A stretch of 64,000 nucleotides of DNA, from contig NC_087254.1 of NCBI RefSeq assembly GCF_037042905.1, positions 9,595,103 through 9,659,102 of the forward strand, in the 5' to 3' direction. The notes under the pieces were generated by a model that worked only from the letters and a program-made list of their open reading frames with translations, made no database searches and was not told the origin of the DNA. Shown here in pieces: positions 57,201-64,000 of the stretch; positions within the stretch are counted from its first letter, which is position 1, and each line of letters begins with the position of its first letter. The translations under genes were made by a program, and so were the position numbers. Source of the stretch: Lytechinus pictus. Its lineage: Eukaryota > Echinodermata > Echinoidea > Temnopleuroida > Toxopneustidae.

Positions 57201-60091
57201 TAAATTTCTTGCTGAAGGAAACAACTTAGACTTATATCTTCATGTTACTTCCTCATGATTTGTACTATTCTTTAACCCCGTTTATCAATGATTTTTTGTT
57301 ACTTGTAATTTTGTTTGCTCCCCCTTCACTTGTGCGCCTTGAGCATCTCCTACGAGATGGATATGGTACCTAATAAATTGCATTTATTATTATTATAATT
57401 CACACATTAAAGATAAATACCAGTTGTGTTAACGATCTCAAAATGAGTTGGAACAGAATCCAATGAAATTACCAACCATCAAAGTGTTTGTATGTATAAA
57501 TAAAAAATATGTGCCAAAAAGCCCTGGAAAAAAATGTGTAATTGCTGAGGAATGAGCAAAATAAGCACAGAATTCCATCAAATGTTGGGTATTTTTTGAA
57601 GCGATATTCATACATTGTCCCACATATGCGTTTCTGTGTCAGTGATCATCAGAATTATTGATTATGAGCTAAGATTTTATGATTTTACAAAGATAAGTTT
57701 ACAGATCTAGATGTATGATAATATTTTGACAATAAACCTTGTTTTGAAAGACTTTTTCATGAAATAATTGTTTGCTGCAACTACTGTGTTTAAACATCCC
57801 TTTACTGTGATACTAGGTGTTTGCATCGTGCTCGGTGGACAAATCCATCCGTATTTGGGACGTGAGGGCCCTCCCCTCCAAGGCCTGCATGCTGACAATG
57901 GAAGAGGCCCATGATAGTGATGTCAATGTAATACACTGGAACCGGAACGATCCATTCATCTTATCGGGGGGTGATGACGGTGTCATCAACGTGTGGGACC
58001 TCAGGCAGTTTCAGGTGAGTTCATGCTGATGCTTCAATGAATAAATTGATAACAGTATATTTACCCAGGGTAGCCACTTCAGTTCCGAAAACTGTTCTCC
58101 CAGCGGGCCCTGCTATTATTATTACCCCGGCCAAGCTAGGCTACCTATTCAGGTGCACACAGCTTTTTGAGGAATTACTTCCTGCCGGTACCCATTTACC
58201 TTACCTGGGTCGAGTGCAGCACAGTGTGGATGAATTCCTTGCTGAAGGAAACTACGCTGAAGGAAACTACGCCATGGCTGGGATTTGAACCCATGACCCT
58301 CTGTTTCAAAGTCCAGATACTAATCCACTGGGCGATGACGCTCCACATTAAGGAATGTCATTAGTATTGTTTTTTGTCCTGCTTGGAGCACATGGATGTT
58401 TTTCAATAGTTTACTCATGGGTAACTTCACACAATAATCAACTAACTCCAAATTTGGAGTTAAAACAATTAATTAGTGATAGTCCTAAATAAATTTCTTT
58501 GATTAAAGATTTTATACAAACTACAGTAGACTGCATAAGTGGAACTGCTGTATGTTGAATATTCGTCTACTATTTACTAAAAGCATCATGTCCGACCAGA
58601 ATATGCACAACGTCTTCTTTGTACTGTCCAAGTCCAATTTTGGCTATTAAAAGGGGAACCCAGCCTTGGTCATAAATGTTGTGTTGAAAGAAATCTGACA
58701 AGCGATAGGAAAGTTATGTCTGCTTTAAAATTGAGATCCCTAAGACTATGTAGATTTCAGATTGGCAACTGGGTAAGTAAATTATGACAAGGGGCAAGGA
58801 CAACTTTCCCATAGGCCATGTACTTCATTATCAGGGATTTGTGGTTTTCTCCTGGGGCAGTAATCTAAATATAACCCAGGTAGTATATTGTTTTATGTCC
58901 TCATGAAAGAAAAATATAATTTGATGTATAACTTGAAAAAAAAATGACATTTTAGCCATTTTATGTATTGGAGTCATTGGAGTACATGGAAGAGTAGCCC
59001 TTGCCATATATCACTATGACATCACATATGCGGCCAATTTGAAGTCTCCATGGGTATAGTGATTACCAATTTTTACACCTTTTAAAAATTCATAACTTTC
59101 TCATTGTTTGTCTGATATTCTTCAAACTTTCACCTATCAATTTGTCTCATTTTTCTTTTTCCTCTAAAAACAAGTTTTTATTTGGGTTGGATTCCCCTTT
59201 AAAGTAGAACAAAATTGTGCAGTCCCAAAAGATTCAAAGATTCGACTTTAGCACAGTCGCCTGTATTGAAGTTTCCAAAATGAGATCTGGGCCTCGTCTT
59301 ACAAAGAGTTGTGATTGATCTGATCAACTTCAACTATGGAAAACCAGCAATGCCCACATCTAAAATGCATGTTTGTTGAATTTTTTTTTTGAGATATGTA
59401 TATTCATACATTCATTGTTTTCTTGACAATTTCGTGTGTTCGCCTTTGTTTACAAAGGTAATTTTGCAAATTTCCTGTAGAAAAATTATGACATCGATGG
59501 ATTTCCATAGAGTTACAACAGATTGGATCAATCGTAACTCTTGGTCAGGGCCCCATCTATGAAAGAGTTGCGATTGATTTGGTCAACCTCAACTATATAA
59601 TAATTGTATGAGATGGCGATTCTTCATGGATACCAGAAGTATTCGACTCATATGGGCCAATTTGCACTCATCTGCAATTAGTGTAATATTGTCCAAATCA
59701 TGGAATATTACTGGTATCCCATCCAGTATATTATGCATTTACTAAATGCTGCTTCAATTTATTGTATTTTATTCAGAAAAAAGGCCCTCCTGTAGCCAAG
59801 TTCAAGCATCACACTGCTCCCATTACTTCAGTGGAGTGGCACCCGACGGACAGTACCGTCTTTGCCGCGTCCGGTGCAGACGATCAGCTGACACAGTGGG
59901 ATCTGGCTGTCGAGCCAGACGACGAAGGTCAAGGGTCAAAAGGCGATGACCCAGACGTTCCTCCACAGCTGTTGTTTATCCACCAAGGCCAGTCGGACAT
60001 CAAGGAGGTCCACTGGCACCCCCAGATCCCTGGAGTGGTCATCAGCACAGCTCAGAGTGGCTTCAACGTCTTTAGGACTATAAGTGTGTAG
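44978..60091 (+). CDS. GRWD1: Glutamate-rich WD repeat-containing protein 1 (GRWD1), 7 coding exons
   Basis: Exons 44978-45200, 51025-51111, 52918-53108, 53937-54144, 55640-55782, 57817-58014 and 59777-60091 join in phase into 1365 nt and 454 residues, near the usual family length. GRWD1 (yeast Rrb1) is a nuclear/nucleolar WD40 protein that binds histones and chaperones ribosomal protein L3 in 60S assembly. Visible: an acidic N-terminus, the YLPG and [10 protein letters not shown] motifs of the CAF1C/RBBP4-type N-terminal domain, an acidic Asp/Ser run (about 126-144), then WD blades ending HIWDL, HIHMWKL, IRIWDVR, INVWDLR, LTQWDLA, and the terminal [15 protein letters not shown]. The start ATG has GAAA upstream. 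The 5.8-kb intron 1 holds nested transposons. A possible AATAAA is at 61127. Assignment is secure by motif order and exon phase. Confidence 0.95.
45499..46594. mobile_element. TIR element with 17-bp perfect ends and internal minisatellite
   Basis: CCCAGGACCAAAATCCA at 45499-45515 is exactly inverted at 46578-46594. Sub-terminal sequence is made of CCAGTT / AACTGG motifs. About 400 bp of unique AT-rich sequence precedes the tandem array. Target duplication not evident. Confidence 0.85.
46013..46565. repeat. About 30-bp tandem repeat with internal dyad
   Basis: Units of GGATTTCCAGTTACCC followed by AACTGGTTCCAGTT; each contains CCAGTT...AACTGG, itself palindromic. Open frames on both strands are by-products of the period being near a multiple of three. 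Confidence 0.92.
46775..49278. mobile_element. 2.5-kb TIR element carrying eight copies of a 14-bp motif
   Basis: Ends AACTCAGCA...CATATGGGCAATTCCA (46775-46805) and the inverse TGGAATTGACCATATG...TGAGTT (49257-49278). Inside, TCATGTCCGTTACG occurs at 47176, 48508, 48853, 48876 (last base changed), 49064 and 49241 on + and at 47327 and 47348 on -. No coding frame. Confidence 0.75.
49310..49715. repeat. Second copy of the dispersed repeat at 43433
   Basis: GTAGACAGCTGGCAACTGTC at 49315 and CCAACGGAGTTCAGCGGAAC at 49655 match the 43433 copy; the halves are split by about 275 bp of unrelated sequence. Confidence 0.7.
49946..51024. other. Remainder of GRWD1 intron 1
   Basis: AT-rich intron sequence with no feature I can name; it ends with a pyrimidine-rich tract and CAAG acceptor. 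Confidence 0.5.
51025..51111 (+). CDS. GRWD1: GRWD1 coding exon 2
   Basis: 87 nt after GATTCAAG, coding [20 protein letters not shown] then [14 protein letters not shown] is a hallmark of the GRWD1/Rrb1 N-terminal domain. Donor GCAG|GTATGT. Confidence 0.92.
51126..51358. mobile_element. hAT-like MITE in GRWD1 intron 2
   Basis: Termini AGGGCTCGACATTAGC and, inverted, AAGGCTCCACACTAAC. Flanks CTGTATAC / CTGTATAT agree at 7 of 8. GTGGCCC and GGGCCACC motifs are spread through the 230-bp body. Confidence 0.65.
51434..51947. mobile_element. Fold-back element of inverted about 45-bp tandem units
   Basis: The left half has direct repeats of AATTCCGAAGGTTCGTTAGT plus CTGAAAACGAAATGAGGTTC. The right half has the inverse (CTTATTTCGTTTTCGG, ATTAACGAACCTTCGGAA). 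Ends CATTCGTAATTCCGAAGG / CCTTCAGAATTACGAAGTG are inverted. It would fold into one long hairpin. Confidence 0.85.
52249..52409. mobile_element. Palindromic MITE with about 55-bp inverted arms
   Basis: ACCTCGGTCACATTTGCTCT, ACGGCGGCCGTACGGCGAGT, AAAACGGCCGTTTT on the left are mirrored by AAAACGGCTGTTTTCGACTC, GCCGTACCGCAGCCGTAGAG, CAAATGTGACCAAGGT on the right, around an about 50-bp AT-rich loop. Confidence 0.88.
52918..53108 (+). CDS. GRWD1: GRWD1 coding exon 3
   Basis: 191 nt after GATATAG, coding [20 protein letters not shown], an Asp-rich acidic run and [17 protein letters not shown]. The acidic stretch gives the 'glutamate-rich' character, here mostly Asp. Donor AAGG|GTAAGG. Confidence 0.92.
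53937..54144 (+). CDS. GRWD1: GRWD1 coding exon 4
   Basis: 208 nt after TTTTGCCAG, coding a WD blade ([16 protein letters not shown]) and the next start ([18 protein letters not shown]). Donor CCAG|GTAAGA. Confidence 0.93.
54555..54745. mobile_element. Hairpin MITE in GRWD1 intron 4
   Basis: Arms GTGCAATGGACAGAATACTT, GATGAAAGATGAAAT, TGATCCATTCAAC are inverted at 54660-54714 around a loop TCGGCTACGCCTC; outer AATAATGAATG / CATTCATTATTT extend the pairing. Confidence 0.85.
55640..55782 (+). CDS. GRWD1: GRWD1 coding exon 5
   Basis: 143 nt after CTTATCCAG, coding [16 protein letters not shown] and [20 protein letters not shown]. Donor AAAAT|GTAGGT. Phase 0 exit. Confidence 0.93.
55889..56192. 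mobile_element. TIR element, GGCCCGTATTCTGA family, copy 2
   Basis: Left GGCCCGTATTCTGAACTTGG and right CTTCAGAATACGGGCC inverted; GGAGAGCCAA and TTGGCTCCCC mirror each other further in. ATT occurs on both flanks (short possible target duplication). Confidence 0.8.
56193..56525. repeat. GGTCTA fold-back array, copy 3
   Basis: TTTGGTCTAACTCC, TTGGTCTAATACATACTTAG and CATTTAGTCTAATGC on the left; AAACGGTTAAATGGGCC, GGTAGACAAAATGGG and GATGAGACCAAAGGG on the right. Directly abuts the preceding TIR element. Confidence 0.65.
56526..57084. other. Intron 5 segment without identified feature
   Basis: A moderately GC-rich part (56560-56900) is open for 98 codons but lacks splice context or a domain. 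TTTATATAGCGCCATCTATC near 57036 resembles the non-LTR-like tails at 17838. Confidence 0.35.
57085..57224 (-). mobile_element. tRNA-derived SINE (type 2), truncated copy
   Basis: Body only: CCGGGTACCCATTCACCTCA and GTGCAGCACAATGTGGATAA are kept and the tRNA head is missing past 57224. Confidence 0.8.
57817..58014 (+). CDS. GRWD1: GRWD1 coding exon 6
   Basis: 198 nt after TACTAG, coding [24 protein letters not shown], and the complete blade [12 protein letters not shown] through [16 protein letters not shown]. Donor TCAG|GTGAGT; a SINE begins 34 bp beyond it. Confidence 0.95.
58049..58346 (-). mobile_element. tRNA-derived SINE (type 2) in GRWD1 intron 6
   Basis: Full-length: head GCCCAGTGGATTAGTATCTG with box B GGTTCAAATCC, body, and tail GGGTAAATATACTGTTATC. 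A 15-bp tandem duplication (CTGAAGGAAACTACG) occurs at 58241-58270. Confidence 0.85.
58648..59203. mobile_element. Palindromic MITE, AAAGGGGAA.CCA family
   Basis: Termini TTAAAAGGGGAACCCAGCC and, inverted, TTTAAAGGGGAATCCAACCC. Inner GATAGGAAAGTTATG mirrors CATAACTTTCTCATTG. Design parallels 18506 and 33080. Confidence 0.75.
59288..59553. mobile_element. TIR element, AAGAGTTG.GATTGATC family
   Basis: Left GGGCCTCGTCTTACAAAGAG, TTGTGATTGATCTGATCAAC; right inverted TTGGATCAATCGTAACTCTT, GGTCAGGGCCCC. A further half copy starts at 59548 (GGGCCCCATCTATGAAAGAG). Confidence 0.75.
59777..60091 (+). CDS. GRWD1: GRWD1 coding exon 7 and stop
   Basis: 315 nt after TTTATTCAG, coding [30 protein letters not shown], a short acidic insert, then [19 protein letters not shown] and the conserved end FNVFRTISV before TAG. 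Confidence 0.95.
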   Translation, partial: KKGPPVAKFKHHTAPITSVEWHPTDSTVFAASGADDQLTQWDLAVEPDDEGQGSKGDDPDVPPQLLFIHQGQSDIKEVHWHPQIPGVVISTAQSGFNVFRTISV

Positions 60092-60179
60092 CCTGATTGA
60101 TTTCAATGGGACCAATCAGTTTTCTGTTTCTGTAATACTAACACCCAAATGAACTCTGCAACACAGCTTTTTTTTTTGC

Positions 60180-60386
60180 AGCAGAACGCAAAGCTGATCT
60201 GTCCAAATTTAAAAGGAAACATTACTTGTCTAAGGTTGTCAGTCACGTGGGCTGATTTAATAGACAACATAAATTATTGTCAGCCCTTTTGGGGTTAAAG
60301 TGGAGGTAATGGCTGAGCTGGGGTTCAAACTCACAACCTCAAGATTGAGAGTCCATTGCTCTAAACACTAGACCACATGACGTCAG
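60180..60386 (-). mobile_element. tRNA-derived SINE (type 3)
   Basis: Minus-strand head GTGGTCTAGTGTTTAGAGCA with box B-like GTTTGAACCCC (60313-60386), followed by a body unlike type 2 (GCTGACAATAATTTATG...). In the GRWD1 3' flank. Confidence 0.65.
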
Positions 60387-60582
60387 TGCATTAACCCATT
60401 GCAACCAGCTATAAGATAATTCCTGTGTGTTGTCTATGGGATAGGACATTGCAGTTGTCTGTGACCTAGAGGAAGATCTGTAGGACAGACAGCTGCATCC
60501 GAAGTATTCTTCAACAGTCTTTTGTCTTCAGAGGCATGATGGAAGCTGTTCAGAATGATACCACTCTGATGTGGAATCATCT

Positions 60583-60785
60583 AATAATAATAATAATATT
60601 TACCCAGGGAAGCCACTTCAGTTCTGAAAACTGCTATTATTATTACCCCGGCTTTAGCTGGGCTGTCTAGGCGCTCAAGCATTCGAAGAATTTCTTCCTA
60701 CCGGGTACCCATTCACCTCACCTGGGTTGAGTGCAGCACAATGTGGATAAATTTCTTGCTGATAGAAATTACGCCATGGCTGGGC
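60583..60785 (-). mobile_element. tRNA-derived SINE (type 2), head-truncated copy
   Basis: Tail (ATT)n at 60583-60600, body to GCCATGGCTGGG at 60785, then unrelated sequence; the tRNA head is lost. Confidence 0.85.
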
Positions 60786-61126
60786 ATCTCCCCTTTGTGT
60801 CTAGATTAAGAATCTGCTGGATAGTGTAACATAAAGCTTTGCGATTGATAATGGAGCTGATTTCTTTGACTGATTGCATTCATTAATGTGTATGTAAAAG
60901 TTGTTGACAATGATAATTTTGCCATTAGTGTTAACTACAGGCCCGTAGCAAGGGGTGGGGGGGGGGGGGGGTAGGTGTTTGATCGAACCTCCTAAAATTT
61001 TCAATAGCTTGAAAAAAATCGCAGGGTAAAAGAAGAGGGGATTGAACCTCTACTTGAAAACCCTTTCTACAGGGTTGAACTACCATGAACACCTTTAAAT
61101 TGTCTAGTGAGGATTGTTACCATGGT

Positions 61127-61132
61127 AATAAA
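61127..61132 (+). terminator. Possible GRWD1 poly(A) signal
   Basis: AATAAA about 1.04 kb after the stop codon, downstream of two SINE copies; another AATAAA lies at about 63344. Choice between them cannot be made from sequence. Confidence 0.25.
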
Positions 61133-61507
61133 CATTGATGGCAGAGTTGAGCAACAGTACCCTTATCTTCATTTCTTGCAGCAAAATGGAGAATTACATG
61201 TTATTAATTTCATACTTTGATTGAAGAAAATATTAATTCCCTATATGAACTTGGTTCACCTTTAGATTTCAATGCATTTTATTCAATGTATAAACAGAAA
61301 TGGTAAATGTGTTATATTGATGTGATTTTATATTCTCGCACATATATAGACCTATCTCATTTCAATTTTTTTTTTATGTTGAATTATCTTCTTTTTTTTA
61401 AATCAAGAAATATGCAATATTTTAGGTGACATAGTAGAACAAATATTGGCAGTCTAATTGAACATTTCGAGAGATTGTGTTAGCAAGTGTTTTGAATCAG
61501 AGTGTCT

Positions 61508-61760
61508 TAAAAGCAAAGTCCACCCCAACAAAAAGTTTATTTGGCTAGATTGGGAAAAAAATCAGACAAATCATGCAACACTGAAAATTTCATTGAAAAT
61601 GGGGTAAGAATAAGAAAGTTATTCCATTTGAACTTTGCCCAATCAGCAAAATAGACAGAATTGATGGCCACAGACTATGCAATTGAAGGAACAAATTATG
61701 TCACATACCATTTCTTTCATATTTTATGTATGAAATATCAAATATTTTATGATGTTTCTT
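61508..61760. mobile_element. Half copy of the AAGTCCACCCCAACAAAAAG MITE family
   Basis: AAAGTCCACCCCAACAAAAAG, CAACACTGAAAATTTCATTG and AATAAGAAAGTTATTCC match the arm of the 8494 and 18506 elements; a convincing inverted right arm is not seen. Confidence 0.6.
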
Positions 61761-62280
61761 GTAATGATATAAATATTGGTTAGATTGAATTTTCATGGAA
61801 CATGGAAAATCATCATGGTAATATACTCTGTTTTCCTCTTGATCATCAAATCAGTAGAAATTGTGAAAATGTATATTGCAATCAATGAACAAAAGAATAA
61901 TGTGTGGCATCATCATTTGCACATCGATCAGGATGTGCGCATACATGTATCTGTTGCGTCGAAATGAGGGGAAATTAAAATGCAATATTTTCCTTGAATC
62001 TGATTTTGATTTTTCCTAATTCTCGCATAGTCAAAATGGTAATCAAATTCACTATAGACTATGTAACATCGCAGCCATCCCCATGAAAACTTTACCTGGA
62101 AAAATTCACACTGCCACGCCGAACGAATTCAAGATCGCAGTAAATCTATTGAAATGAGAGACAAATCACAATGATCAGTAGGCCTAATGAACAGCTCGGA
62201 GGCCTTGGTCATAAAGGGCAGTTGGCAGTACACTTTCTACATTCTTGAAAGCATTCTGCATAGCAGTGCGAATACTCCCT

Positions 62281-62550
62281 AAAGGCCTGGCCCCACTGGC
62301 CGACGGACACAAAACGTATTCACAACGGATACAGCGGTTAAGCAAAATTTCGGGGTGGCTTCATCCGTTTTCATCTGCTCCAGACAATGGACAGAATGAG
62401 CAAACAAATCAGTGGAAAGATGCTTGATGGATATAGAGTGTATGAAACACAGAGTACACAACGGATACATAGCGTTTTCCAACGGATGGCAAGATTCTTT
62501 TCCGTTTTTCATTCCTCTGCATCCGTAAGTGCAGTGGGACCAAGCCTTAA
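62281..62550. mobile_element. TIR element, AAGGC.TGG.CCCACTG family
   Basis: Left AAAGGCCTGGCCCCACTGGC and right GCAGTGGGACCAAGCCTTAA are inverted. Inner ACGGACACAAAACG / CCGTTTTTCATTCC and CAACGGATAC motifs repeat in both halves. Confidence 0.75.
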
Positions 62551-62732
62551 TGTTGAGTTGAGAACCACCTATACTCAAAGGACTGGCTCAAGGAAATATA
62601 TTCATTGTGTATGGGATTTCTGTTGAGCTTTGCAAATGACCACAATACAGATTTCCAAAAAAAAATATTTTAATCTACAGATTTCATTTGATTTCTTTTG
62701 ATCTATTAATTTCATTAAATTTGAGTTAAAAG

Positions 62733-63154
62733 CAGACCTGCCAACCTTCTACAGTGAAAAAAAGTATTCTTAGAGGGAAAAAAAAGTATTTTTTGAGAAT
62801 ACAGAGTATTTTAAAAAATTTGTCTCAAAGTTACAATCGCCAGCCTGTTGTAGTGAGATTGGTGGAAAAACATGTGAAATGGCTCTACTTGATAACTTCA
62901 TAATTCACCCTTTCAAACATGTGCTTGTAGGCAAGCATTCACTTGTTCTTTTCGTGCAACAAGTTCCTGGCCCGACAGTGAGTTTTTATCAGTCTGGGAC
63001 TGTCGGACTGGTGCTCGTCACGCGCTGCGTATAATACATACTCCATGATTGGAAATTAAAAAAAAAGTAACAAATCATACAAAAAAAGTATTGGTGTATT
63101 CATAGCAAAAAAAGAGGAACAAATACTCTATAAAGGGAACTGTTGGCATGTCTG
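62733..63154. mobile_element. hAT-like TIR element
   Basis: Termini CAGACCTGCCAACCTTCTAC and, inverted, CAGACATGCCAACAGTTCCC. AAAAAAAGTATT motifs recur near both ends. Target duplication not clear. Confidence 0.7.
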
Positions 63155-63881
63155 CAAAAGGCATTTCTAAGCAATAACATTCAATGGGGCAAACTGGTAA
63201 AACAGCGAGGTTATGTTGACAGTATTTAACAGTATATGCATTTCAAGATCAAATCCTGAAAAGGAGATATATGTTCAGTGTGCACTTGATGTCTTATATC
63301 TACAGGTATGTTTATGGCTGCATTTATAATGTTTATGCACAGTAATAAATACCATGGATTCAAGAAACTAAGTTTTTTGATGTGACGAGTTGTAACATTG
63401 CCTCATGATTATTTTTGTTTTGATGACCAAACAAGAATACATTATACAGCAAGGTGAACACAATATATAACTTTTGTTATTAATGTTTTATTTAAAGAAA
63501 TATACAAATATAATTCTGTTTTCAACCATATACATGTAGTTACCTCCAAAATTATTGTTCATAGTTCACATAATTACATGTATGCATATATATTGGTGCT
63601 AAAAAAAAATTAGTGAACCCCACAAGAAAATGAACATTTAAATTTTTGCCATGTTTTAGATTAGTAATTGTAAAGATCAGGTGATGAAATATTACATTCA
63701 GGAAAGTTTGTTTCTCTTGGCTCGCCAAGCATTGTTGTGTTGTCAACATTCAACACTGGGCGTGAAGGAGTGCATGTCATGAAGGGGTTCACTAACTTTG
63801 AGCACAACTGTACATGGACATACAGTTGAATCAATTTAAGTGAAATATTTCTTTGGAATAATGAAAGCTTTGCATGTTATA

Positions 63882-64000
63882 AGGCCTGTTGCAGAAAGGG
63901 TTGCAATCGAACCAAAGTCAAGAAATCAAACACAACTTGGTTCTGAGGAATCTGAGCTAATCATGTGTGTGTATTTAGGACAACTCTTTCTGCAATGGCC
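63882..64000. mobile_element. Short TIR element at the window edge
   Basis: GGCCTGTTGCAGAAAGGGTTG at 63882 is inverted as CAACTCTTTCTGCAATGGCC at 63981-64000; related to the 59288 family. It may be complete or continue past the window. Confidence 0.7.

Noticed and set aside
61020-61110. Another tRNA-like SINE head (GGGGATTGAACCTC)
   Set aside because: A box B-like match exists, but box A and any shared body are not convincing.

Overview
This is AT-rich, intron-rich animal nuclear DNA with three recognisable protein-coding genes in a matrix of transposable elements and simple repeats. The genes are spliced with GT-AG introns, and all three are bilaterian families. The repeat mix (tRNA-derived SINEs, hAT-type elements with 8-bp target duplications, roughly 600-bp palindromic MITEs, fold-back elements) resembles my memory of echinoderm, especially sea-urchin, genomic DNA. 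That assignment is an inference and was not checked by any search.

Layout. 1-4.8 kb: a decaying Ty3/gypsy-like LTR retrotransposon cut by the window edge. It has gag with a CCHC knuckle, a complete-looking -1 frameshift signal, a protease frame, and broken RT/RNase H remnants. 5.2-6.2 kb: a three-copy tandem array of a splice-bounded, membrane-helix-coding segment. 7.7-13.2 kb: a tRNA-derived SINE, a small hAT MITE, a palindromic MITE and a 3.6-kb hAT-like element with an internal satellite. 14.7-27.0 kb (+): a five-exon gene for a four-pass protein of the claudin/PMP22 fold, most like the voltage-gated calcium channel gamma / TARP family (gamma-5/7 type). Its introns carry large microsatellites and MITEs. 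27.6-39.9 kb: gene-free repeat territory with three hAT-like insertions, a 3.4-kb fold-back element with another palindrome nested in it, and several MITEs. 40.2-44.4 kb (-): a four-exon gene for a small basic protein resembling the VCP nuclear cofactor family (VCF1/FAM104). 45.0-60.1 kb (+): a seven-exon orthologue of GRWD1, a histone-binding WD40 ribosome-biogenesis factor. 60.1-64 kb: GRWD1 3' flank with SINE and MITE copies.

How the genes relate. The VCF1-like and GRWD1 genes are head to head, with 583 bp between start codons, so they probably share a bidirectional promoter. Both families act in the nucleus. The calcium-channel gamma gene is an independent membrane-protein gene. Every predicted splice junction preserves reading phase, which is the strongest internal support for the three models: 338, 197 and 454 residues.

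No rRNA, functional tRNA or CRISPR is supported. The most unusual content is the retroelement frameshift signal, the tandem membrane-helix exon array, and the nested fold-back elements with internal arrays, including eight copies of one 14-bp motif inside GRWD1 intron 1.
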